Source: Microcaldota archaeon
GTDB taxonomy: Archaea; Micrarchaeota; Micrarchaeia; Micrarchaeales; CABMGC01
Length of the DNA stretch: 45,598 bases
NCBI GenBank assembly: GCA_027328425.1
Contig: DAHVUT010000006.1
Location: 1 to 45,598, forward strand
Direction: 5' to 3'
In this document: in pieces, positions 34,027 to 43,496 of the stretch
Layout: each line of letters begins with the position of its first letter
How positions within the stretch are numbered: the first letter of the stretch is position 1
Notes under the pieces: model-generated
Seen by the model: the letters and a program-made list of their open reading frames with translations, nothing else
Database searches by the model: none
What the model was told of the DNA's origin: nothing
Position numbers and translations under genes: made by a program

Positions 34027-35304
34027 TTGGCCATCGAAGTGCCGCGCGGAGTGAGGGACCTTTCCCCAGCCGAGGCGATATCGCTAAGGTACATAGTGGG
34101 TGTGGTTGAAGAAGTATACAAGAGGTTCGGGTTTGCCCCTCTGGAGACTCCGGCTGTGGAGAGCACAAGCGTGCTCACCGCGAAGGCATACGGCGACGAT
34201 TCGAGCAAGGAGATATATGTGCTCAACGACGAGCAGACCGGCCTTAGGTATGATTTCACTGTGCCGCTGGCAAGGTACGTGGCAAGCAACAAGGACATGG
34301 CGCTGCCCTTCAAGAGGTACCAGATAGGCACAATCTGGCGCAAGGAGGAGCCGCAGAGGATGAGGAACAGGGAGTTCTTCCAAGCTGATGTTGACATAGT
34401 CGGCAGCTCTGATCCGTCGAGCGACGCAGAGGCAATCGCGGCGAACGCGATAGCGCTGGAGGAGCTCGGTCTTGATGATTATGTGCTGCTGCTGAACAGC
34501 AGGAAGTTGCAGGAGCTTGTGCTCGCCTATTTCAAGGCGCCACAAGCAAAGGTCACGGCTGCACTGCGCGCCATAGACAAGCTCCAGAAGATAGGCAAGG
34601 AAGAGGTAGCAAGGCTTCTCATGTCGGACGCGGGAATGGACGCGAAAGCAGCTCAGGAGTTGCTTGGCTTCCTGGAGCAGGAAGGAACCAACGAGGAGAA
34701 GCTTGACAGGGTGGCCGCAAACATAACTGGCGCGAATGAGGAGGTAGAGAAGATGCGCAGCCTGCTTGCGCTGCTCGCCGAGTACAAGCTCAACGGCAGG
34801 GTGGTCACAGACTTCTCACTCGCAAGAGGCCTGGCATATTATACGGGCTTCGTATGGGAGTTCACCGTGTTCGAGAACGGCAAACGCCTGCCCGCGATCT
34901 GCGGGGGTGGCAGGTACGACAACCTAATAGGCATATACTCCGGCAAGCAGGTGCCGGCGACCGGTACTTCATTGGGAATAACAAGGGTGTTCGACCTTAT
35001 AGGCCGGAGGAATGCAGGAGCGAGCACCTACGCGAAGGTATTCATAGCATACATAGGCGAGCAGAACGGCGCTTACGCTGTCAATGCGGCCACTATGCTG
35101 CGCGGCAACGGCGTATACACCGACATAAACACCACGGGCAGGAACCTATCGAAGCAGCTCGAGTACGCATCGTCGCTCGGCATAGGCAGGGTGCTCATAA
35201 TCGGTGACAAAGAGCGCGAGGCGAACAAGGTAAGGCTGAGGGACATGTCGAGCGGCACCGAGGAGTTAATTAGCCTTCAGGAGGCAGTAGAGAAGCTGAG
35301 ATGA
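34027..35304 (+). CDS. hisS: Histidyl-tRNA synthetase
   Basis: 425 residues, class II. PRGVRDLSPAEA opening, motif 2 RYQIGTIWRKEEPQRMRNREFFQADVD, the HisA motif ARGLAYYTGFVWE, motif 3 near GTSLGITRVFDL and a C-terminal anticodon-binding domain (YAKVFIAYIGEQ... onward). Length is normal. TTG start at 34027; a CTTTAATTTG box lies about 30 nt upstream. Confidence 0.94.
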   Translation: MAIEVPRGVRDLSPAEAISLRYIVGVVEEVYKRFGFAPLETPAVESTSVLTAKAYGDDSSKEIYVLNDEQTGLRYDFTVPLARYVASNKDMALPFKRYQIGTIWRKEEPQRMRNREFFQADVDIVGSSDPSSDAEAIAANAIALEELGLDDYVLLLNSRKLQELVLAYFKAPQAKVTAALRAIDKLQKIGKEEVARLLMSDAGMDAKAAQELLGFLEQEGTNEEKLDRVAANITGANEEVEKMRSLLALLAEYKLNGRVVTDFSLARGLAYYTGFVWEFTVFENGKRLPAICGGGRYDNLIGIYSGKQVPATGTSLGITRVFDLIGRRNAGASTYAKVFIAYIGEQNGAYAVNAATMLRGNGVYTDINTTGRNLSKQLEYASSLGIGRVLIIGDKEREANKVRLRDMSSGTEELISLQEAVEKLR

Positions 35305-35308
35305 TTGA

Positions 35309-35827
35309 TTGGCGAATGAAGGCAAGAAGGAGCTCGAGGAACTTACGCACATCACCGTCGAGAAGGGAGGCCTGCTCGTCAAGCTCTACTTTGACATGGA
35401 GAGCGAGAAGGAGGAAGAACTGCAGCCGCTGATGGTGGACCTGATAAACAACAGGCTGCTCAAGTCTCAAGGAGTGGTGTACTGCTCCGGGGCCATAGAC
35501 CAGCCGATGAAGGTCAAGGACACTTTCTCTACGAGCGCAGAGGTGACTGCGCTCTTCGACAGCCTCTGGCCCCTGGTCAACGTGATGTTCAACTTCTCCC
35601 CGGCCGCGGTCGAGGTGCTGAGGCCGTCCAAGGACTACCTGCTGAAGCAGACAGAGTTGCAGGCTCTGCTGCTCAATGTGGCCCAGGTATCAATGGAGTA
35701 CAACAACTATGTGCTCAGCAGGGTGCTCAAGCCTGAGGACATGGAGAAGATAAAGGAGCAGACCAGGCGCAGGGAAGAGCTTGGCAGGAAACTGATGGAG
35801 AAGAAGGAGGATAAGAGTCAGCAGTAG
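35309..35827 (+). CDS. Unknown conserved-looking cytoplasmic protein downstream of hisS
   Basis: 172 residues with TTG start 4 nt after hisS, so cotranscribed. Mixed alpha/beta core with YCSGAIDQPMKVKDTFSTSAEVTALF and PAAVEVLRPSKDYLLKQTELQALLLNVAQVSMEYNNYVL, then a long charged C-terminal helix (about 135-172). No transmembrane segment or metal motif. I do not recognise the family; the ordered alternation of conserved-type blocks suggests a real structured protein. Confidence 0.75.
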   Translation: MANEGKKELEELTHITVEKGGLLVKLYFDMESEKEEELQPLMVDLINNRLLKSQGVVYCSGAIDQPMKVKDTFSTSAEVTALFDSLWPLVNVMFNFSPAAVEVLRPSKDYLLKQTELQALLLNVAQVSMEYNNYVLSRVLKPEDMEKIKEQTRRREELGRKLMEKKEDKSQQ

Positions 35828-35833
35828 CGCCTT

Positions 35834-36937
35834 TCACTCCGCAGCCCTCCTCAGGAAGAATCGCTTAAGCATCAGGCCCGGCCTGTCCATGTCGCCGTAT
35901 GCGGACAGGAAGCCCTCGGCCCCTAGCGTCTTCAGTGTGTTCATGACGAACTCCAAGTGCCCCGCCCCGAGCCTCGAATAAATGCAGCTCACGAGCGCGT
36001 GAAGCTTGAGATCCGTGCCGTAGCCTTTATTGAAAAGCATCCTGTACTCCTCCAGGCTCGCACCTTCGCGTTCGTGCCTAACCACAGTCCGTGCCGCGAG
36101 CATCGCTGCACCTCCCCCGAAAACTATGCCGCCACCTGTCGTTGGCTTGACCTGCCCCGCAGCGTCGCCCACTAGCAATACCCGTTTCTTTGCGTCTACC
36201 ACGCGTCTTGCGGTCTGCATGGGTATCATGCTTGCATAGCCGTCGAGTCGTGCGGCTCCATTAAGTACGCCTGCAACGTACTTCATCTTCAGGAATCTCT
36301 CGAACGCAGCCCTGCTGTTCCCGTGTCCCGGCCCTATGCCTATGCCCGCCTCCACCACGTGTTCGGAGTTCGGGCAGAGCCATGCGAAGAACTCTGGCGC
36401 TACCGCATTGTCGAAGAAGAGATCCACCGACTTCGTGTCGTTCGGCGCTACCTCAAACTCAGCCTTGTACGTGAGCGTGTATTTGGTTATGCCGCCCATG
36501 CCGAAGTGCTTCGCGACCCCGGATACGGCTCCATCTGCGCCTATTATTATACCGCCCGCGTGCATGGCGTCGAGCCTGTCGGCATCTATGTTGGTGCCTG
36601 TGATAACCTCTGCGCCTTTCGATGCCGCCTGCTCGTAGCACAGTCTGTTCAGCCTTTCTCGGTCGAGCACGTGCGCCTGCGGCTTCTTGGCCATTATGCG
36701 CATGCTGGAATCGCCCACGTGTACGTTCGCTCCGTACAGCGTGTTCGTAATCGCCTGTTTGTAGGGTATGCCCAGCGTCTCCAGCCCCTTTATCGAGACT
36801 ATGCCGCTCGCCCTTGGCGGGTATCCCAGGCGCCTCTTCTGGTCATAAACGCGCGTCTCTATCCCTGCAGAAGCGATATCCCTGGCCGCTATCAGGCCGG
36901 ACGTGCCTGCGCCTACCACGTGTACTTTATACGCCAT
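35834..36937 (-). CDS. Geranylgeranyl reductase family FAD protein
   Basis: 367 residues. VVGAGTSGLIAARDIASAG is the N-terminal FAD-binding fingerprint and LLVGDAAGQVKPTTGGGIVFGGGAA is the strongly conserved GD motif of geranylgeranyl reductases. The archaeal enzyme saturates the isoprenoid chains of ether lipids. ATG 36937 is used; a CATTAATAAGC box about 25-30 nt upstream suggests leaderless transcription. Divergent from aglB, so lipid and glycan genes share a promoter region. Confidence 0.9.
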   Translation of the reverse strand: MAYKVHVVGAGTSGLIAARDIASAGIETRVYDQKRRLGYPPRASGIVSIKGLETLGIPYKQAITNTLYGANVHVGDSSMRIMAKKPQAHVLDRERLNRLCYEQAASKGAEVITGTNIDADRLDAMHAGGIIIGADGAVSGVAKHFGMGGITKYTLTYKAEFEVAPNDTKSVDLFFDNAVAPEFFAWLCPNSEHVVEAGIGIGPGHGNSRAAFERFLKMKYVAGVLNGAARLDGYASMIPMQTARRVVDAKKRVLLVGDAAGQVKPTTGGGIVFGGGAAMLAARTVVRHEREGASLEEYRMLFNKGYGTDLKLHALVSCIYSRLGAGHLEFVMNTLKTLGAEGFLSAYGDMDRPGLMLKRFFLRRAAE

Positions 36938-36956
36938 CAAATCCTGAAGATACACT

Positions 36957-36986
36957 TTGCTTATTAATGCTTATTATTCATATACC
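36957..36986. promoter_or_regulatory. Divergent promoter of geranylgeranyl reductase and aglB
   Basis: AT-rich 30-bp segment containing TTATTAATGC (leftward box) and TTATTCATATACC (rightward box), each about 25-35 nt from the respective ATG at 36937 and 37010. Both genes would have very short leaders. Confidence 0.5.
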
Positions 36987-37009
36987 ATCCGACTTTGGGG
37001 TTTCTGCAG

Positions 37010-40000
37010 ATGAGCGCAATCATATCCGCACTGGTAGCGTTCCTGTCCATAATATTGCCTGGCTTCTTCCTTGCGCTGGCGCTTCTTAGGAGAACAAAAC
37101 TGAACATGATTGAAATTTCTGTAATAGGCTTCATGTTTGGCCTCATATTCCCGCCAGTGCTAACGTGGCTCGAATCCTACCTCATAGCCTACATACACGC
37201 ATTCTCGTTCTCGGCGGGCCTGTACGGCGCCAACGTGATAGTGCTCACGATACTGGGCATAGCGCTGTGCGTGCAGCAGGGCGCATTCTCGGGCCCCGGC
37301 ATACCTGCGCCCGCGCAGAAGAGTCGGGCAGCACAGTACGCTTCCAGGCTCGCGGGGTTGAGGCGCAGGATATCGGAGCTCGGCGTGGACACCGAGCTGG
37401 TCAAGAGGCACGAACGCGAGGAGGAAGAGTTCGCGGCCAGGCATGCGCAGGAGGAGCGCGCGGCAGCATCGCTGCCTCGCGAGGAGCGTGAGCGGCTCAG
37501 TGTGATGCACGCCCAGGAGGAAAGCAAGCTCGCCGAGGAGCACGAGCGCGAAGAGCGGATGCTTCTCAACAATGCAGGCAATTCAAGCAGCGATGCAGCA
37601 TACGTTCTCCGCAAGAATTGGGTGTGGATACTGCTGATAGCGCTTATGCTCTTCACATTTTATACAAGGATGATGAGCATTGGCATAGCGGCGAACTTCT
37701 TCGAGTTCGACCCGTATTTCGACATGCAGAGCACAATGTCTATACTCACTTTCGGCTACCAGTACCTCTATGATACGTCTGCCTGGCCCACTGCGGTCAA
37801 CGGCACGCCGCACAGGGTTGAGCCTATAGTGCCTTACCTGGAGTCCTATTGGTACCAGATCTCCGCCACGCCGTCGCAAGCAAACGCCAGCTCAGTGAGC
37901 ACGACACTGCTCAGCGACGTCAGCAGCCTGTATCCCCCGATAACGGCTGCGCTGCTTGTCTTCATAATATTTTTCTTCCTCTACCATGGCTACGGCGAGT
38001 ATCCCGCAATAGTTGGGGCCGGCCTGGCAACAGCTATGCCCGCCCTGATCACCACTTTCATAGCCGGTGAGCAGCTGCTCGAGCCATGGGGCATATTCGC
38101 CATGTTCTTCTTCTACGCAGCCTATCTGCTCGCTGCACAGCATCCGAAGGAGATGAGGTTCGCAGTGCTCGCTGGCATAGCATATGCAGCGTCTTTCTTG
38201 GGTGCCCACTACTACACTGTCATAGCAGGCGTCTTCGCCATCTATATAGTGCTTCAGGGAGCCTTCGACGTGCTAAGGAACAAGGATATGGTTGACTTCT
38301 ACAAGATGAACGCCGTTGTGATAGCGATCATAGCTGTCTTCTTCGCAGTCTTCGATCCCTATGGCTCCGTGCTCACAGACCGCGTCCCCGGCCTGCTGGG
38401 CATACCCGTGACTGTAGCGTTCCCACTGATGGCGCTGGTGCTCGTTGCGCTTTTCGAGTATGCACCGCTGCTGGCCAAGAAGCGCGGAATAATAAAGGAT
38501 GTCAACCTCACGGAGCGTTTGGGCTGGCTTGTGGTGCTCGCACTGCTCGCACTGCTGCTCATACTCTTCACTCCGCTAGGCAACTCGGTCAAGGGCTATC
38601 TGAGCCTGAGCACCCACTTCACCACCCCGTCGATACCGCTCTTCATGACGGTGCAGGAGTATGCACCTACGGGCTTCAACTTTGACTTCGGTGCTGGCGG
38701 TTTCGGCATAATAGGCGCAAGCGTGGGCGGCGTTAACATGATTGTGTTGCTCGTGCTGATACTGTTCACGATACTGTCTGTGCGCGCCGCGCTTGTCAGG
38801 GATTCCAAGTTCAGCATTCTCGCGATAGCCGCCGTGTGGCCTCTCGCAATCGCTGGCATGATAGAGGTGAAGTACCTGCCGCACTTTGGAGTTGCGTACA
38901 TACTCGCGATAGGCATAATATTGGGCGAACTGCTGCTCATAGTCAACGCGAAGGGCCGCGAGCGCGCAAGATACTTGCTGCTGGGGATAGCGGCTGTTGT
39001 GCTGCTGATAGAGTTTGTCCCCACCTTCGTCACCATATTCGCCGCCCAGGGCCAGACGTGCGCGCAGATCAACAGCACAGGCAACGGCCTCGGCTTCGAC
39101 CTCTTCTGCAATACAGTGCCGCAGTACTGGCTCAACGCCACTGCGTGGATGCGCCAGAACGTGGGCCCATATGGCCCTAGGATACTGTCCTGGTGGGACT
39201 ACGGCGACTGGATAAACTGGTTCGGCAACAGCAACGCCGTGCTCAGGGGAGACAATGCAATAGCGCTGTTGGATTACCGGACGGCTGCAAGATACGTGCT
39301 TGGCGCAAGCGACGGCTACGGCCCGAGCAACCTGGCCAGCTTCATGAACAACGTAACAGATGCGAAGTATGTGCTCTTCGACAACCAGTTGACGGCCAAG
39401 TGGCAAGCACTGGATTTCCTTGGCTGCGTAGGCACAAATCAGACGAGCAAGGCGTTCGCAGTGGCAGCAGGCCAGTCTGTAGGCCAGCCGTACCTGCTCG
39501 GCACGTCTACGTGCGAGCTAAACCATGATCCTACATATCTGTTGGTTCCGCTCTCCACGAGCAGCGTCAGCGACTATTGCCAGCTCAGCGGCAACGCGAC
39601 AGCGCTCAGGACACTCGTGCTGGCCGGAAACAGGATACTCAATCAGACATACTGCGCGCCCACCAACTTCTCGGGCAATGCGGCAAGGCTGCTGACGACG
39701 AACGGCACCAAGACGAATATACTGCTGGTACCCAACAACCAGTTCTACGCCGGCGTGAACAACGTCAGCGGGCAGCAGTTCCTGACTTTCATAGCTCTCT
39801 ATGAGCCGAACGCGGCCAACAGCACTGTGACCGACGCCCCCACCGAGTTCTACCAGTCCAACTACTACAATGCTTTCTATCTGGGCCACCTGCCAGGATT
39901 CAAGATGGTCTATCCGAGCAACTTCACTGGCATGAATTACGTGAACGGCACGTGGCCTGTTGTGATATACGCGCTTGACAACTACACCGGCCCGCTGCCT

Positions 40001-40054
40001 AAGGTTCAGGCCAAGGATCCGTGGGTAACGAATAACTACACAATGCCTGGTTAG
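37010..40054 (+). CDS. aglB: Oligosaccharyltransferase AglB/STT3 with long N-terminal extension
   Basis: 1014 residues from ATG 37010. The STT3 core starts near residue 203 (NWVWILLIALMLFTFYTRM); the metal-binding loop is EFDPYFD (D234) and the substrate motif WWDYG is at 728-732. It transfers lipid-linked glycan to Asn in N-X-S/T. Before the core lie about 200 extra residues: three or four membrane helices (to about 105), then a charged coiled coil (about 110-185) with repeated HEREEE/HAQEE units. Such an extension is not part of the usual AglB, which is often 800-950 residues. Confidence 0.93.
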   Translation: MSAIISALVAFLSIILPGFFLALALLRRTKLNMIEISVIGFMFGLIFPPVLTWLESYLIAYIHAFSFSAGLYGANVIVLTILGIALCVQQGAFSGPGIPAPAQKSRAAQYASRLAGLRRRISELGVDTELVKRHEREEEEFAARHAQEERAAASLPREERERLSVMHAQEESKLAEEHEREERMLLNNAGNSSSDAAYVLRKNWVWILLIALMLFTFYTRMMSIGIAANFFEFDPYFDMQSTMSILTFGYQYLYDTSAWPTAVNGTPHRVEPIVPYLESYWYQISATPSQANASSVSTTLLSDVSSLYPPITAALLVFIIFFFLYHGYGEYPAIVGAGLATAMPALITTFIAGEQLLEPWGIFAMFFFYAAYLLAAQHPKEMRFAVLAGIAYAASFLGAHYYTVIAGVFAIYIVLQGAFDVLRNKDMVDFYKMNAVVIAIIAVFFAVFDPYGSVLTDRVPGLLGIPVTVAFPLMALVLVALFEYAPLLAKKRGIIKDVNLTERLGWLVVLALLALLLILFTPLGNSVKGYLSLSTHFTTPSIPLFMTVQEYAPTGFNFDFGAGGFGIIGASVGGVNMIVLLVLILFTILSVRAALVRDSKFSILAIAAVWPLAIAGMIEVKYLPHFGVAYILAIGIILGELLLIVNAKGRERARYLLLGIAAVVLLIEFVPTFVTIFAAQGQTCAQINSTGNGLGFDLFCNTVPQYWLNATAWMRQNVGPYGPRILSWWDYGDWINWFGNSNAVLRGDNAIALLDYRTAARYVLGASDGYGPSNLASFMNNVTDAKYVLFDNQLTAKWQALDFLGCVGTNQTSKAFAVAAGQSVGQPYLLGTSTCELNHDPTYLLVPLSTSSVSDYCQLSGNATALRTLVLAGNRILNQTYCAPTNFSGNAARLLTTNGTKTNILLVPNNQFYAGVNNVSGQQFLTFIALYEPNAANSTVTDAPTEFYQSNYYNAFYLGHLPGFKMVYPSNFTGMNYVNGTWPVVIYALDNYTGPLPKVQAKDPWVTNNYTMPG

Positions 40055-40072
40055 ATGCCAGGCTGCCCCTGT

Positions 40073-40444
40073 CTATTGGCGCTTTTCCTTTTCCGCGAGG
40101 AGCAAGCCAGCGACCTTTATTCCCAGAGGTTCCAGTTTCAGTACGTGCTTAGTGTAGCCCGGTATCGAGGGCTCCGTTATGTCCGAGATTATTCCGGCTC
40201 TCTTCAGTGATAAAAACTCGTCCTGAAGTTCCTCTCCCTTTTTTACAAGCGTGTCAAAGTAGTTGTATGTGTCCATGTACAGTATAGCCCATCTCTGCAG
40301 TTCATTGGATTTATCGTTGTTTTCATTGTTTTTAGAGAGCGTCCTGTAAATTTCTGCAGCGAGCTCCTCCGCATTATCCTGGCCGTTGTTGTCAGCACCT
40401 GAAGCAACTCTTCTTGCTGTATGACTTTGCACGCCATCACCCAT
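40073..40444 (-). CDS. Small protein, possible winged-helix domain, unknown function
   Basis: 123 residues. An Asn/Asp/Gln-rich N-terminus (about 1-45) precedes a helical part and a C-terminal segment FLSLKRAGIISDITEPSIPGYTKHVLKLEPLGIKVAGLL that looks like helix 3 plus wing of a winged helix. A CTATAAATATG box centred near 40477 gives a start about 7 nt before the ATG, supporting expression. It lies alone, convergent with aglB. Confidence 0.65.
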   Translation of the reverse strand: MGDGVQSHTARRVASGADNNGQDNAEELAAEIYRTLSKNNENNDKSNELQRWAILYMDTYNYFDTLVKKGEELQDEFLSLKRAGIISDITEPSIPGYTKHVLKLEPLGIKVAGLLLAEKEKRQ

Positions 40445-40554
40445 TCAACCACGAATGGTATGTGTTTTGCCCATATTTATAGGTTGTCTAGCGTGCGGGG
40501 CGTGCGATGTGCAGCAGCCAATTTCCAGCAAGCGTTAAATATTTTCTATGCCAA

Positions 40555-41106
40555 ATGGATGACATGCCCATTGACAGCGAGGAAGCGAATGCGGTGCGGG
40601 ATCTCATGTGGCCTGGCGAGCAGATAATGCTTACAGTAAAGCAGCGCCGTGTGGGTCCTGGAGGTTCGGTGACCGCGCCTACGTCCGTCATAGCTACAAA
40701 CAAGCGGCTCATAATACTTAACAGAGCCACGCTCGGCATAAGGAGAGACTACGAAGTCATACTGTACAGACAGATAACAAGCGTCAGGCTTGAGCGCGGG
40801 ATGGTTTCGTCCTCTGTGTTTGTGAGGGTGCAGGGCTACGACACGGACAAGGGCCTGTTGAAGCGCGGTAGACAGGAGGGCGAGATAGACGGGTTGAACA
40901 ACAACGACGCCAAGGCATTGGCCGACTTCATAAACCAGCAACTTGCTGAGTTCAACGGTCTGGAGACCACGGGCGAACCGGTCGGCGAGCAAGGGCAGAA
41001 AGCCGTCAATGGCGCGTATTTGTATTGCGGTGCCTGCGGAGCCAGAAACGACGCCGATGCACGTTTCTGCACCAGCTGCGGATCGAAGCTCGAGGGCTCT
41101 CAATAA
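40555..41106 (+). CDS. PH-like domain (bPH) plus C-terminal zinc ribbon protein
   Basis: About 183 residues. Residues 20-125 resemble the bacterial PH domain (GEQIMLTVKQRRV, TSVIATNKRLIILNRATLGIRRDYEVILYRQITSVRLERG), followed by a short linker and a zinc ribbon YCGACGARNDADARFC..CG. The same two-part design occurs in small proteins that monitor or bind membranes, but no function is set. ATG 40555 is chosen from the N-terminal acidic start; ATG 40564 is an alternative. A GTTAAATATTTTC box lies 10-25 nt upstream. Confidence 0.78.
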   Translation: MDDMPIDSEEANAVRDLMWPGEQIMLTVKQRRVGPGGSVTAPTSVIATNKRLIILNRATLGIRRDYEVILYRQITSVRLERGMVSSSVFVRVQGYDTDKGLLKRGRQEGEIDGLNNNDAKALADFINQQLAEFNGLETTGEPVGEQGQKAVNGAYLYCGACGARNDADARFCTSCGSKLEGSQ

Positions 41107-41129
41107 GGTAAGGTATTTAAGGATGTAAT

Positions 41130-41158
41130 GGGCATATTCTCGTATACCCATAAAAAAT
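41130..41158 (+). promoter_or_regulatory. Thermosome promoter with inverted repeat
   Basis: GGGCATA-TTCTCG-TATACCC (41130-41149) is an inverted repeat with one mismatch, directly joined to the TATA-like CATAAAAAATAC. The predicted transcription start is about 41180 and the ATG is at 41199. A dyad overlapping the upstream side of TATA is a good place for a heat-shock regulator, but it does not match the published Phr site by eye. Confidence 0.45.
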
Positions 41159-41198
41159 ACATCAGCGTGTTGGGTGTTTTTACTAAAAAGGTAACTAT

Positions 41199-42863
41199 AT
41201 GGCTGAGAATCAACAATTGGGAGGACAGCAGTATGTGGTTTTGCCAGAAGGGGCGACCAGGCTTCTCGGAAGGGAGGCACAGCGCACCAACATAGCGATA
41301 GGCTATGCGGTGGCGAGCATAGTCAAGAGCACGCTTGGGCCCAAGGGAATGGACAAGATGCTAGTCAGCGAGCTTGGCGACATAATGATAACGAACGACG
41401 GCGCCTCAATATTAGAGGAGATGAACGTCGAGCACCCCGTGGCGAAGCTTATGGTGGAGATCGCCAAGAGCCAGGACAAGGAGGTGGGCGACGGCACCAC
41501 TACCGCAGTGATAATCGCTGGCGAGCTCCTGAAGAATGCGGGTGACCTGATAGAGAAAGGCATCAACCCGAACACGATAATCAAAGGTTATGAGATGGCG
41601 GCCGGCAGGGCGAGCGATGCGCTCAACGAGTATGCCGAGCCCATAACGCTGGGCGACGACGATAGACTGAGCAAGGTCGCGCTCGTTTCGGTCGGTTCCA
41701 AGAACATAGGCACCGATGAGACGAGGAAGTACTTGTCGAAACTGGCGATACAGGCGATAAAGCAGGTGGCCGAGAAGAAGGACGGGAAGACAATCATAGA
41801 CAAGGACTTCATAAAGCTGGAGAAGAAGGAAGGCGGCTCGATAGCTGACACGCAGTACATAAACGGTGTGCTCGTGGACAAGGAGATAGCGCATCCCGGC
41901 ATGCCGAAGAGCATAACTGCGGCAAAGATAGCGCTGCTAGACCAGGCGCTCGAGATAGAGAAGACAGAGACCGATGCCAGGATAGAGATAACGAGTCCGG
42001 AGCAGATGCAGGCATTCCTGCAGCAGGAGGAGAAGATGCTGAAGGACATGGTCGACAAGGTGCAGAGGAGCGGCGCCAACGTCCTATTCGCGCAGAAGGG
42101 CGTCGACGATGTCGCGCAGCACTACCTCGCGAAGGCAGGCATACTCACAGTAAGGCGCGTCAAGAAGAGCGACATGGAGAAACTCGCGAAGGCTACGGGC
42201 GCAAAGTTTGTCACGAGCCTGGACGACCTCACGAAGGGTGACCTCGGCTTCGCCGGCATAGTGGAGGAAAGGAAGATATCCGGGGAGCAGATGGTCTTCG
42301 TAGAGAAGTGCAAGGACCCGAAGAGCGTGACCATATTCCTACGCGGGGGCACGAAGCAGGTGGTCGACGAGGCGGAACGCGCGCTGAACGACGAATTGGG
42401 CGCGTTGACCGGTGCACTGGAGATATCGAAGTGCGTCTACGGCGGCGGGAGCGCGGAGGAGTACACAGCCAAGCAGCTCAGGGACTACGCGAGCGACATA
42501 GGCGGAAGGGAGCAACTCGCAATACAGGCGTTCGCCGACGCGCTAGAGGCCATACCGAAGACGCTCGCCGAGAGCGCAGGCATGGATTCCATAGACACGC
42601 TCGTGCAGCTCAGGAGCAGAATGAAGGGCAAGGAGGGCAGGACATACGGAGTCGACGTGCTCAGGGGCTCGCTGGGAGACATGAAGAAGCTTGGAGTGAT
42701 AGAGCCGCTCAAGGTAAAGCTGCAGGCCATATCCAGCGCCATGGAGGCGAGCGTGCAGATACTGCGCATCGATGACATGATAAGCTCCAAGGGAAACAGG
42801 TCCGCCGGCGGGGCCCCGGGAGGCATGCCAGGAGGCATGCAGGGCGGCATGGGCGAAGACTGA
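41199..42863 (+). CDS. thsA: Thermosome subunit (group II chaperonin)
   Basis: 554 residues, ATP-driven protein folding in a double ring. ASIVKSTLGPKGMDKMLV, ITNDGASILEEM, QDKEVGDGTTTAVIIAGELL and VYGGGSAEEYTAKQLRDYA are the conserved ATP-binding parts; the C-terminus ends in the Gly/Met tail GGMPGGMQGGMGED. Only one subunit gene is present here. Upstream inverted repeat and TATA box at 41130-41158. Confidence 0.97.
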   Translation: MAENQQLGGQQYVVLPEGATRLLGREAQRTNIAIGYAVASIVKSTLGPKGMDKMLVSELGDIMITNDGASILEEMNVEHPVAKLMVEIAKSQDKEVGDGTTTAVIIAGELLKNAGDLIEKGINPNTIIKGYEMAAGRASDALNEYAEPITLGDDDRLSKVALVSVGSKNIGTDETRKYLSKLAIQAIKQVAEKKDGKTIIDKDFIKLEKKEGGSIADTQYINGVLVDKEIAHPGMPKSITAAKIALLDQALEIEKTETDARIEITSPEQMQAFLQQEEKMLKDMVDKVQRSGANVLFAQKGVDDVAQHYLAKAGILTVRRVKKSDMEKLAKATGAKFVTSLDDLTKGDLGFAGIVEERKISGEQMVFVEKCKDPKSVTIFLRGGTKQVVDEAERALNDELGALTGALEISKCVYGGGSAEEYTAKQLRDYASDIGGREQLAIQAFADALEAIPKTLAESAGMDSIDTLVQLRSRMKGKEGRTYGVDVLRGSLGDMKKLGVIEPLKVKLQAISSAMEASVQILRIDDMISSKGNRSAGGAPGGMPGGMQGGMGED

Positions 42864-42931
42864 GCGCCCCGAAGCCTAATAAAGCAGCCTTGCCAAACTA
42901 TGATTAGCCGCATCGCTGCCGGTGTTCCAGC

Positions 42932-43492
42932 ATGGCGAAGGTGTTCCTAGTGTTCGGCATTTCCGGTTCGGGAAAGACCACAGTATTGACAAAAGTGAGG
43001 AATGCAAGAACAGTGAGCGTCGGCACCGAGCTACTCAATGCCTATTCCAGGAAGTTCAAGGGCATGGACAGGGACACGATCAAGTTCAAGGAGCTCGAGA
43101 CGTACGGTCTGCTTTCCCGCGTAAGGAGCGGCGTTTTTGGCAAGCTGGTAAAACGGACAGGCACACTGATGCTCGACACGCACGCGTGCCTGAAGGCCGG
43201 TGACGGCTACGTGCAGGGCCTGTCGCTGCGCGATTGCGAGATACTCAGGGGCAGGTGCAGGGCTATAGTATATATAGACGCCAAGACAAAGGACATACTT
43301 ACCAGGAGGAAGCGCGACAGCAGCAGGAGGCGGGCAAGCCTAAGCGCCGATGAGCTGGATAGGCTCAGAGACATAAGCGTGTCGCTTTCCATGGCATACG
43401 CGCTGCAACTCCAGGTTCCAGTGTACATAGTGCAGAATGACTACATCAAGGACGCGGCGAGGAAAATTGAGGAAATAATCGAGAGGTCGTAG
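42932..43492 (+). CDS. adkA: Archaeal-type adenylate kinase
   Basis: 186 residues. P-loop FGISGSGKTTVL (residues 8-19) and the MLDTHACLK segment match archaeal AdkA, distinct from bacterial Adk. It interconverts AMP, ADP and ATP. The final EEIIERS helix and RRKRDSSRRR lid-type region are present. In archaea adkA commonly lies beside secY and the EMC3/DUF106 gene; here the EMC3-type gene follows 4 nt later, so the assignment is well supported, though secY is not present. Confidence 0.88.
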   Translation: MAKVFLVFGISGSGKTTVLTKVRNARTVSVGTELLNAYSRKFKGMDRDTIKFKELETYGLLSRVRSGVFGKLVKRTGTLMLDTHACLKAGDGYVQGLSLRDCEILRGRCRAIVYIDAKTKDILTRRKRDSSRRRASLSADELDRLRDISVSLSMAYALQLQVPVYIVQNDYIKDAARKIEEIIERS

Positions 43493-43496
43493 CGGC

